This document shows, one piece after another, positions 9,092-16,471 of a stretch of 64,000 nt of DNA. The DNA comes from Flavobacteriales bacterium (GTDB taxonomy: Bacteria; Bacteroidota; Bacteroidia; Flavobacteriales_F; PHOS-HE28): the NCBI GenBank assembly GCA_020635675.1, contig JACJZJ010000006.1, positions 62,001 through 126,000 on the forward strand. Reading direction: 5' to 3'. Numbering within the stretch: position 1 is the stretch's first letter; every line of letters starts with the position of its first letter. The notes beneath the pieces were generated by a model. It was given only the letters and a program-made list of their open reading frames with translations, had not been told where the DNA came from and ran no database searches. The position numbers and the translations under genes are program-made.

Positions 9092-10336
9092 TCATTCGTC
9101 GCGCAACGCCTCGATCGGCCGGATGGCCGCTGCACGCCTCGCGGGGAAATAGCCGGCCAACGCCCCCGCGACCACCAGGGCGGCCAATGCCTTCACCGCC
9201 ACGCCGATGTCGATCGTGGGATCACGGAAGAAATCGCTTCCCGGAATGGCCCCGGCGATCAGTTCCAACAGGCCGACGCCGAGCGCCAGCCCCACGTAGC
9301 CGAACAAGGCCGTTACGAAAAGGGCCTCGAGCAGGATCTGGCCGATGACGCTGGCGGGCGTGGCACCGAGCGCCTTTCGGATGCCGATCTCGCGTGTGCG
9401 GTCCTTCACCACGATCAGCATGATGTTGCCGATGCCGACGATGCCGGCGATCAGGCTGCCGATCCCCACGAACCATAGGAATGCTGTGATGCCGCCGAAC
9501 ACATTGTTGAAGGTCTCCACGTTCTCCACGTTGTTGTTCAACCAGAGCGCGCGTTCATCGGTCGGGTCGAAATTGTGGCGCCGGGCCAGGATGCTCACCG
9601 CACGCTCCTGGGCCATTTTGGCGCCCTGGATCGACGCGTCGGCGAAACTGAACATGACCTTGTCCACGTCCCGCTGTGCGTTGAAGACGCGTTGGGCCGC
9701 GCTGAGCGGGATGTACACCGGACTGCGCTGCATCATGCCGTGACCGCCGCTCTCGAACGCATAGATGCCGACGACCTGGAAGGGCACCCCGTTCACGTTC
9801 ACCCATTGGTCCATCGGGTCCTCCTCCTTGAAAAGCTCCTTCTGTGCGTCCTCGGCGATCAGGATCACCTTGCGTACCTGGGCCTCGTCCACCTCGTTGA
9901 TGAACCGTCCGCGTAGAATGGTCTGGCTTTCGAGCGCCTGCTGCTCCGGCACCACCCCGTTGATGTTGTAGCTGCCGTAGTTCATGCCGTGCTGCAGCTG
10001 GCTGTTGCCGCGCCAGACGCGGTAGCTTCCACTGATGTGTTCGACCCCGGGAATGCCGTTGCGCAGGGCCGCCACGTCCCCCTCGTCCAACTGGATGTCC
10101 CGGTTCGCCGGCAGCCCGTTCCAGGGCTTGCTGGTCTCACCTCCCCAGATCTCGATGCTGTTCGTGGCGGTGTTCCGGAAATTGTAGGAAAAGCCGTTCC
10201 GAAGGCCTTCGCCCACGCCAAGGAGGATCACCAGCATGAAGATCCCCCAGAAGACGGCGAAACCCGTGAGCACGGTGCGCAGCCTGTTCTTGCCGATGCT
10301 CTCGAAGATCTCGCTCCAGGTCTCGCTATCGAACAT
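9092..10336 (-). CDS. ABC transporter permease (MacB/FtsX type), first copy
   Basis: Inner-membrane permease of 414 residues. The N-terminal helix (LTGFAVFWGIFMLVILLGVG) is followed by a periplasmic domain (about 45-275) and the FtsX domain with the signature VVKDRTREIGIRKALGATPASV near residue 310. Its start codon overlaps the end of the ATPase gene by 11 bases, implying translational coupling. It is paralogous to the next gene. The pair resembles lipoprotein- or peptide-exporting type VII ABC systems (MacB, LolCE), but the co-encoded membrane-fusion protein argues for MacAB-like efflux. Confidence 0.9.
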   Translation of the reverse strand: MFDSETWSEIFESIGKNRLRTVLTGFAVFWGIFMLVILLGVGEGLRNGFSYNFRNTATNSIEIWGGETSKPWNGLPANRDIQLDEGDVAALRNGIPGVEHISGSYRVWRGNSQLQHGMNYGSYNINGVVPEQQALESQTILRGRFINEVDEAQVRKVILIAEDAQKELFKEEDPMDQWVNVNGVPFQVVGIYAFESGGHGMMQRSPVYIPLSAAQRVFNAQRDVDKVMFSFADASIQGAKMAQERAVSILARRHNFDPTDERALWLNNNVENVETFNNVFGGITAFLWFVGIGSLIAGIVGIGNIMLIVVKDRTREIGIRKALGATPASVIGQILLEALFVTALFGYVGLALGVGLLELIAGAIPGSDFFRDPTIDIGVAVKALAALVVAGALAGYFPARRAAAIRPIEALRDE

Positions 10337-11030
10337 CGGCGGTGAGCGTCGTGGGGTCCATGTGCGCGTTCTCGATCGACCCGTCCTTCAGGCGGATCAC
10401 CCGATGGGTCATGGCCGCTATGTCGTGTTCGTGCGTGACGATCACCACCGTGAGTCCCATGTCGCGGTTCACTTGCAGGAGCAGGTCCATCACCTCGTGG
10501 CTGGTCACGCTGTCCAATGCACCGGTGGGTTCGTCGGCCAGGATGATCTTCGGATCGCTGATCAACGCACGGGCGATCGCTACGCGCTGTTTCTGACCGC
10601 CGCTCATCTCATTGGGCATGTGGTGGGCCCACTCCCGCAGGCCCACGCGTTCCAGCATCGCCAGTGCGAGTCGGTTGCGTTCGCTGCGGCGGACCCCTTG
10701 GTAGTACAAGGGCAGGGCCACGTTCTCCAGGGCGTTCTTGAACGAGATCAGGTTGAAGCTCTGGAACACGAATCCGATGTACTTGCTGCGCAATCGCGCG
10801 TTCTCCGTTTCGCTCTGGTTGCGGATCGCCATGCCGTCCAGCAGATACTCACCACTGTCATACGCGTCCAGTATACCGATGATGTTCAGCAGGGTGCTCT
10901 TGCCGGAGCCGCTGGACCCCATGATGGAGACCAGCTCCCCGGCGCCCACGCTCAGGTCGATGCCCTTGAGCACCTCGAGCATGTTGTTGCCCATCCGGTA
11001 GGATTTTCGGATGTCGCGCAGTTCGATCAT
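10326..11030 (-). CDS. ABC transporter ATP-binding protein (MacB/LolD type)
   Basis: Cytoplasmic ATPase of 234 residues driving the permease pair encoded downstream. Walker A is GSSGSGKST (residues 38-46), the signature is MSGGQKQRVAIARA, Walker B is IILADEPTGALD, and the switch histidine is in VTHEHD. The length and the ADEPTGALDS motif place it with the LolD/MacB ATPase group. ATG at 11030. It is the first gene of the operon ATPase - permease - permease - adaptor. The short leader up to the tRNA-Asp terminator (about 100 bases) must hold the promoter. Confidence 0.93.
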   Translation of the reverse strand: MIELRDIRKSYRMGNNMLEVLKGIDLSVGAGELVSIMGSSGSGKSTLLNIIGILDAYDSGEYLLDGMAIRNQSETENARLRSKYIGFVFQSFNLISFKNALENVALPLYYQGVRRSERNRLALAMLERVGLREWAHHMPNEMSGGQKQRVAIARALISDPKIILADEPTGALDSVTSHEVMDLLLQVNRDMGLTVVIVTHEHDIAAMTHRVIRLKDGSIENAHMDPTTLTADVR

Positions 11031-11136
11031 GCGGAGCGAAGATACCGGGAGGTCCAGCGGCCGTTCGGATGCTTACATGAGCGGTGCCGGTCGGGGAGGA
11101 GCGGTGCGGTTGGTGGCGGCAGGACCCGGAAGGAAC

Positions 11137-11164
11137 AGAAAGACCCGCGCATGGGCGGGTCTTT
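11137..11164 (-). terminator. Rho-independent terminator after tRNA-Asp
   Basis: A perfect inverted repeat: AGAAAGACCCGC and its complement GCGGGTCTTTCT flank a short loop. On the minus strand it follows the tRNA 3' end by 7 bases and ends in a T-rich run. It separates the tRNA from the ABC operon on the same strand. Confidence 0.8.
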
Positions 11165-11170
11165 CTGTTG

Positions 11171-11246
11171 AGCGGTCCGGACGGGACTCGAACCCGCGAC
11201 CTCCGGCGTGACAGGCCGGCATTCTAACCAGCTGAACTACCGAACC
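11171..11246 (-). tRNA. tRNA-Asp (anticodon GTC)
   Basis: Read on the minus strand, a complete cloverleaf: acceptor stem GGTTCGG pairs with CCGGACC (one G-U), followed by discriminator G. The D-arm contains AGCTGGTTAGA. The anticodon loop CTGTCAC carries GTC (plus-strand bases 11208-11210), and the T-arm carries GGTTCGAGTCC. The 3' CCA is not encoded, so it must be added by the CCA-adding enzyme encoded at 48575-50053. No integrase or direct repeat flanks it. Confidence 0.96.
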
Positions 11247-11326
11247 GGCTCGCCCCGCCTTTCAGCGGAGCGGGTGCAAATGTACACCGGGAAAAGCAAC
11301 CTGCAACCGGACAAGGCGCCCGGTGT

Positions 11327-12250
11327 TCAGTACAGCCGGCTCCTCTTTGTGAGGAACTCCAAAAGGACCGGTCCGAAGCCCGCGTTCACGTCGGCCTCCA
11401 CCAGGTCGATCCGGTATTGGCCGCACTTGAGCTTGAGTCGATGCCAGCGTTCGGCGGCGGCTTTCCTGTACGCGTCACGGACCTCCGCCACATGTGCCTT
11501 CACCTGTGCCCCGGTCTCCACGTCCACGAACGTATAGGGGCGGTCCTGAAGGTCCAGCTCGAGTTCGTGTTTGCGGTCGACCACGTGGAAAAGGATGATG
11601 TCGTGTTTGTTGAAGCGCAGGTGCTGTAGGGCATCGAACACCTCCTCCTCCCGGTCCTGGCCGTCCAGCATGTCGCTCAGGACCACCACCAGACTACGCC
11701 GGTGGGCGCGCCGGGCGATGTCGTGCAGCGCCTCCACCACGCGACTGCCCTGGCCACGGACGGGCGCCTCCACGGAAAGCAACTTCTCCAGCTCCTGCAT
11801 CAGATGACGCAGATGCGCAACATTGCTTCGCGCACGCTCCTGTAGGACCACGTCCTCATTGAATACCGTCAGCCCGACCGCGTCCCTTTGCTTGCGAAGC
11901 AATTGGATGAACGTGGCGGCGGCGTGCACGGCGAACTCCACCTTGTTGAACTCCCTGACCTCGCTCCGGGGCGGGTAGTACATCGAACTGGAGGTGTCCA
12001 CCACCAGTTCGCAGCGCAGGTTGGTCTCCTCCTCATAGCGTTTCACGAAGAGCTTGTCCGTCCTGGCGAACAGTTTCCAGTCGATATGACGGATGCTCTC
12101 GCCCTGATCGTACGCGCGGTGCTCGGCGAACTCCACGCTGAACCCGTGGAACGGGCTCTTGTGCAGGCCGGCCAGGAAACCTTCGACCACCTGCCGTGCC
12201 TTGAACTCCAGTGCGGAGAGCGGTTGGATGTGCTTCTGCTCGATGGGCAT
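11327..12250 (-). CDS. DUF58 domain-containing protein
   Basis: Cytoplasmic protein of 307 residues of the DUF58 family, usually paired with MoxR AAA+ ATPases and BatA/B proteins in a chaperone-like or stress-linked system. The DUF58 core is clear: HGFSVEFAEHRAYDQGESIRHIDWKLFART (about 33-62). A von Willebrand A-like fold follows, with a MIDAS-type DTSSS motif (ELVVDTSSSM) and a second strand VVVLSDMLDG. The ATG at 12250 gives the normal N-terminus MPIEQKHIQPLS; the open frame runs further upstream but that part is non-conserved in composition. No MoxR gene is adjacent; a BatA-like gene lies far away at 56.2-58.2 kb. Confidence 0.88.
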   Translation of the reverse strand: MPIEQKHIQPLSALEFKARQVVEGFLAGLHKSPFHGFSVEFAEHRAYDQGESIRHIDWKLFARTDKLFVKRYEEETNLRCELVVDTSSSMYYPPRSEVREFNKVEFAVHAAATFIQLLRKQRDAVGLTVFNEDVVLQERARSNVAHLRHLMQELEKLLSVEAPVRGQGSRVVEALHDIARRAHRRSLVVVLSDMLDGQDREEEVFDALQHLRFNKHDIILFHVVDRKHELELDLQDRPYTFVDVETGAQVKAHVAEVRDAYRKAAAERWHRLKLKCGQYRIDLVEADVNAGFGPVLLEFLTKRSRLY

Positions 12251-12393
12251 GGCAGGGCAAAGATCGCGAGAGTTCGCCGCTGAAGGAGCGCCGGAGGAAA
12301 AGGGGAGCGCAATGGCACACCTCCTGTACGGTCCATGCGAGCACGGTGGTGGGCATTGGATGTCCGTTCCCCGGAGCAACCCGAACTTCGTGA

Positions 12394-15300
12394 ATGCGTC
12401 TTTCAACCGCCACATTGCCTACCCCGCTCATGCGTTGCTCGTTGCTGTTGATCCTGGGCCTTTGGTCTGTCGACCCGGCTGGGGCGCAATCGAAGATCTC
12501 CGCCCTCGGGGCGACGGAGGTCGAGCAATTGCTCGCGGACGGCTATACAGTGGACGACCTGTCCGAACTCGTGGTGCGGGACCGATACGTCTCGCACAGT
12601 GGCGCGGTCCAACACGTGTTCTTTCAGCAGCGGCATGCCGGCATCGCGGTGTTCCAGGGCGATATCGCGGTGCATCGTCGGGCCGATGGTCATCTGATCG
12701 CCATGCATGCACAGGCGGTGCGGGATCTCGCACGACGTGTGAACACCACGACACCCGTACTGACGCCGGACCGGGCCATGGACGTGGTGCTCCGCAGGGA
12801 AGGCATCGAGCCTGAGCCGGCCCCGGAGGTCGAATACGCAGCCGACCGGTCCCTATGGACTTTCAGGGGAATGCCCACCGTGTACGATGAGGTGCATGTC
12901 CGGTCGGTGTACCAGCCGGTGGGCGAGGCGGTGCTCCTGGCCTGGGAGGTGGAATTCCAGCTGCGCGATGGCTCGCATTGGTGGCAGGTGCGGATCGATG
13001 CCACCACGGGTGTGGAACTGGACCGGAACGACCTGGTGTCGAATTGCTCCTTCGATGTGGCCTGTAACGCCCATGCCTGTCCACATCCGGCGGCACCCGG
13101 CCCACCGCCCCTGCCGAACGACCTGAACGTGTACGCATGGCCCGTGGAAAGTCCGGGACATGGAGGGCGGACCCTCCAGAACGCGCCATGGGGCCAGGCC
13201 CCGAACGCATCACCCTTCGGTTGGAACGATATCGATGGTGTGCCGGGTGCGGAGTATCAGATCACCCGTGGCAACAATGTGTATGCCCAGGAGGACATGA
13301 ACGGGAACAACGGCACGGGTTATAGCCCCTCCGGTGGAGCGGCGCTGGCCTTTGATTTCCCGATCGACCTTTCGCAGGCGCCTTCTACCTATACCGATGC
13401 GTCCGTCACCAATCTGTTCTACTGGAACAACCTGATGCATGATGTATGGTACCAGTACGGCTTCGACGAGGTGAGCGGCAATTTCCAGGCGAACAACTAT
13501 GGCAATGGGGGTGCTGCGAACGACCACGTGCTGGCCGACGCGCAGGATGGTTCCGGAATGAACAACGCCAATTTCGCCACGCCGGCCGATGGCACCAACC
13601 CTCGTATGCAGATGTACTTGTGGAGCGGGTCGCCGGATATCGATGGCGACCTGGACAACGGCATCATCGCGCATGAGTATGGCCACGGCATCTCCAACCG
13701 GCTCGTCGGCGGGCCGTCCATGGTATCCTGCCTGAACAACAGTGAGCAGATGGGGGAGGGATGGAGCGATCTTTTCGGATTGGTCATGACCATGGAGACC
13801 GGCGATCAGGGCACCGATGCGCGTGGGGTGGGCACGTTCGCGGACGGTCAGCCACCGAACGGTCCCGGGATACGGCCCGCGCCCTACAGCACGGACATGG
13901 GCGTGAACGGCTACACCTATGGAAGCACGAACAGCGGCTTGAGCCAGCCCCACGGCATTGGTTTCGTCTGGTGCACCATCCTGTGGGAAGTGACCTGGGA
14001 ACTCATCGGGACCTACGGGTTCGATCCTGATCTGTATGCGGGCACTGGTGGCAACAACATCGCCATGCAATTGGTCATCGATGGCATGAAGCTGACCCCC
14101 TGCCATCCCGGCTTCGTGGATGCGCGTGACGCCATCCTGCTGGCGGACCAGGTCGTGTTCGGTGGTGCGAACCAGGCACTGCTCTGGGAAGCGTTCGCCC
14201 GCCGGGGGCTGGGATACAGCGCCTCGCAGGGTTCGCCCTATAGCAGGAGCGATCAGGTGGAGGCCTTCGACACGCCGTTGGCGGTCAATGGCGGTTGTGC
14301 GGCCATCGTATCCCCGACGTCCGCTCCCCTTGGCGGTTGTGCGGCGCCGGGCGCGGTCGCGGTGAAGGCACTTTTTTCCAACAACGGCACACAGCCCATA
14401 CAGGACCTTCCAGTGCGTTACCGGTTGGACGGTGGCCCCATCGTTGCGGAGACCGTCCAGGGTGTAATTCATCCGGGAGCGGATACGGTATACACCTTTC
14501 TCGCACCCCTCGTGGTACAGGCTGTCGGACCACATGAACTGGAGACCTGGTGTGCCCTCCCCGGCGATGGTTCGGCCTTCAATGACTCTGCGTTCGTTCA
14601 ATTCGATGTGCTGCCGGACATCGGTGCCACGGAACTTGTACTGAAGCCCGGTCCGAACGATGGAAAGGATGCGTTCATCTGGTGGTTGACCACGCAAACG
14701 GGTCCCTATGGCCCCACGAACTCCTCGAACTACGGCGCGCAGCCCGACCTGCAGGCCATGGAATGGACGTGGTCCGGATCCCCTGGTCATCGGCACAGCC
14801 TCATCGAATTCGATCTTACTTCCCTTCCGCCGGGGTCCGACATCCATTTCGCGGAATTGTCGCTCTATCAGAACACCACCTCGGTGGACGGAGGTCACAG
14901 TTCGCAATCGGGCTCGAACGCGGCCGTTCTGCAGCGGGTGACGGGAGTCTGGGACGAAAGCACAGTGACGTGGAACAACAGACCACCAGTGGTCTCGTCA
15001 GGCCAGGTGGTGCTTGCGCAATCCACCTCTCCGACGCAGGATTATCCGGGCATAGATGTAACGACGATGGTGACCGACATGGTGCTGGATACCGCTCACG
15101 GCCATGGCTTCCAGCTCTCCACGATCGCCGCACAGCAGTATCGCAAAATGACCTTTGCCTCAAGCGATCATCCGGACCCGTCCAGGTGGCCGGAGCTGAG
15201 GGTCTGCTACACACCTCCCGCCCAGGTCGCTATGAAGGTGATCCTGGATGGCCCATGGACCAGTGGATCGGTGCTCATGCACGATTCGTTGCGGACGAAC

Positions 15301-15960
15301 GGTCTGCTCCCGCTCACGGAGCCCTATTCGGCGCTTGGATTCCTTCAGGCCGGCAATGGCGGGGGTGAAACGATCGGGGCTGATCTGCTGGCAGTGGATG
15401 GACCGGATGCGGTGGTGGATTGGATCCATCTGGCGCTGAGCACCTCGCTTTCGCAGTCCGATGTCGTAGCCACGCGATGCGCCTTGCTCCAACGTGATGG
15501 GGACGTGGTGGACCTGGACGGAACATCACCGGTGGTGTTCTATGCGGACGAGGGCTTCTACCATGTGATCGTGCGCCATCGCAATCACCTGGGCGTGGTC
15601 ACCGCGCAGGCGATCCACCTCTCCACTGCGCAGGTCGGCCAGATCGACCTGACGGGTCCGCTGCCGATCACCTACGGTGTCGATGCTCAAAAGATCGAGG
15701 GTGGAAAACTGGTGCTCTGGGCCGGTGATGTGACGAGCGACGGCGTGCTGAAGTATGCGGGTGCGAACAACGACCGTGACGCCATCCTGCAGGCCCTTGG
15801 GGGCACCTCACCCAATACCGTGGCGGTGGGCTACGGCCGCGCCGATGTCAACATGGACGGCATGATGAAATATGCCGGTGTGGAGAATGACCGCGATCCG
15901 ATCCTGCTGAACGTCGGTGGTCTCGCACCGACGAATACGCGCTCCGCCCAATTACCTTGA
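12394..15960 (+). CDS. Secreted M36 (fungalysin-like) metallopeptidase with dockerin-like C-terminus
   Basis: Large secreted zinc endopeptidase of 1188 residues. A signal peptide occupies about residues 1-31. A propeptide (FTP/PepSY-like, about 35-215) precedes the M36 catalytic domain. The zinc site is HEYGHG with His427, Glu428 and His431; Glu455 in GEGWSDLFG is the likely third ligand. Downstream come Ig/CARDB-like segments (about 630-740), a DNRLRE-like beta domain (about 750-940: LIEFDLTSLPPGS... VTWNNRPP) and two Asp-rich repeats, GDVTSDGVLKYAGANNDRDA (1111-1130) and ADVNMDGMMKYAGVENDRD (1150-1168). These repeats resemble calcium-binding dockerin units common in Bacteroidota secreted proteins. 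A canonical T9SS type-A domain is not evident. Confidence 0.9.
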   Translation: MRLSTATLPTPLMRCSLLLILGLWSVDPAGAQSKISALGATEVEQLLADGYTVDDLSELVVRDRYVSHSGAVQHVFFQQRHAGIAVFQGDIAVHRRADGHLIAMHAQAVRDLARRVNTTTPVLTPDRAMDVVLRREGIEPEPAPEVEYAADRSLWTFRGMPTVYDEVHVRSVYQPVGEAVLLAWEVEFQLRDGSHWWQVRIDATTGVELDRNDLVSNCSFDVACNAHACPHPAAPGPPPLPNDLNVYAWPVESPGHGGRTLQNAPWGQAPNASPFGWNDIDGVPGAEYQITRGNNVYAQEDMNGNNGTGYSPSGGAALAFDFPIDLSQAPSTYTDASVTNLFYWNNLMHDVWYQYGFDEVSGNFQANNYGNGGAANDHVLADAQDGSGMNNANFATPADGTNPRMQMYLWSGSPDIDGDLDNGIIAHEYGHGISNRLVGGPSMVSCLNNSEQMGEGWSDLFGLVMTMETGDQGTDARGVGTFADGQPPNGPGIRPAPYSTDMGVNGYTYGSTNSGLSQPHGIGFVWCTILWEVTWELIGTYGFDPDLYAGTGGNNIAMQLVIDGMKLTPCHPGFVDARDAILLADQVVFGGANQALLWEAFARRGLGYSASQGSPYSRSDQVEAFDTPLAVNGGCAAIVSPTSAPLGGCAAPGAVAVKALFSNNGTQPIQDLPVRYRLDGGPIVAETVQGVIHPGADTVYTFLAPLVVQAVGPHELETWCALPGDGSAFNDSAFVQFDVLPDIGATELVLKPGPNDGKDAFIWWLTTQTGPYGPTNSSNYGAQPDLQAMEWTWSGSPGHRHSLIEFDLTSLPPGSDIHFAELSLYQNTTSVDGGHSSQSGSNAAVLQRVTGVWDESTVTWNNRPPVVSSGQVVLAQSTSPTQDYPGIDVTTMVTDMVLDTAHGHGFQLSTIAAQQYRKMTFASSDHPDPSRWPELRVCYTPPAQVAMKVILDGPWTSGSVLMHDSLRTNGLLPLTEPYSALGFLQAGNGGGETIGADLLAVDGPDAVVDWIHLALSTSLSQSDVVATRCALLQRDGDVVDLDGTSPVVFYADEGFYHVIVRHRNHLGVVTAQAIHLSTAQVGQIDLTGPLPITYGVDAQKIEGGKLVLWAGDVTSDGVLKYAGANNDRDAILQALGGTSPNTVAVGYGRADVNMDGMMKYAGVENDRDPILLNVGGLAPTNTRSAQLP

Positions 15961-15973
15961 CGCGATCCAAAAG

Positions 15974-16000
15974 AAAAAAGGGCTCCATTTCGGAGCCCTT
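15974..16000 (-). terminator. Bidirectional terminator between M36 peptidase and trxA
   Basis: AAGGGCTCC (15978-15986), a 5-base loop, then GGAGCCCTT (15992-16000). On the minus strand the hairpin is followed by TTTTTTCTTTT, so it mainly terminates trxA. On the plus strand the T-run is short, but the hairpin may also serve the M36 gene. Confidence 0.82.
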
Positions 16001-16024
16001 CTCGCGTGGCGTGGCCATTTGGCC

Positions 16025-16345
16025 TCACGCCAACTGCCCCTGCAGTTTTTGCGCCAGCATCGCCTTGGGCACGGCGCCGACGCTGCGGTCCACCAGTTCC
16101 CCGCCCTTGAAGATGAGGATGGTGGGAATGCTACGGATCCCGTACTTCATGCTGATGCCGGGGTTGTGGTCCACGTTCAGCTTACCGACGACGGCCTTGC
16201 CCTCGTACTCCTTTCCCAATTCCTCCACCACGGGACCCACCATCCGGCAGGGTCCGCACCATTCCGCCCAAAAGTCCACCATCACGGGTTTGTCGCTCTT
16301 GAGGACGAGGTCCTCAAAGTTGCTGTCGGTCAGTTCGAGTGCCAT
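16025..16345 (-). CDS. trxA: Thioredoxin
   Basis: Cytoplasmic thiol-disulfide oxidoreductase of 106 residues, the usual length for thioredoxin 1. The active site WCGPC is at residues 29-33 (Cys30, Cys33), within FWAEWCGPCRM. The cis-proline motif IPT (SIPTILIF) and the C-terminal GAVPKAML helix are intact, with no signal peptide. Thioredoxin reductase is not in the window. ATG at 16345. A strong hairpin terminator follows the gene. Monocistronic, since the neighbouring dnaE gene begins far upstream on the same strand and ends 127 bases before trxA starts. Confidence 0.97.
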   Translation of the reverse strand: MALELTDSNFEDLVLKSDKPVMVDFWAEWCGPCRMVGPVVEELGKEYEGKAVVGKLNVDHNPGISMKYGIRSIPTILIFKGGELVDRSVGAVPKAMLAQKLQGQLA

Positions 16346-16471
16346 GTATCGCTTCGTTTGTATGCCTTGCAGGCCGGTTGTTCTCCTTGGTAGCTATTGC
16401 TCGCGCACAAATTTCGGGAGCTGCCGCGCATCCGCGATCACTGTGCCACACCGAGTTGCCCTGACACTTGG

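Noticed and set aside
7799..9478. A 559-codon plus-strand open frame over the permease genes
   Set aside because: It is a shadow of the minus-strand permease genes; His/Arg/Asp-rich translation, no signal or motif.
11011..11211. A 66-codon plus-strand open frame running into the tRNA
   Set aside because: It reads through the terminator and tRNA-Asp; the ending SGRDSNPRPPA is the translated complement of a tRNA, a known annotation artefact.
11171..11246. tRNA-Asp as an integration site of a genomic island
   Set aside because: No integrase, no repeated 3' tRNA fragment, and the flanking genes are ordinary chromosomal genes.
13210..14907. A 565-codon minus-strand open frame inside the M36 gene
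   Set aside because: Antisense to the M36 catalytic domain, which has a complete HEYGHG motif and signal peptide; the antisense product has no family features.
16346..16471. The spacer between trxA and dnaE as a possible small RNA
   Set aside because: No promoter box, stable stem or terminator could be seen; I see nothing supportable there.
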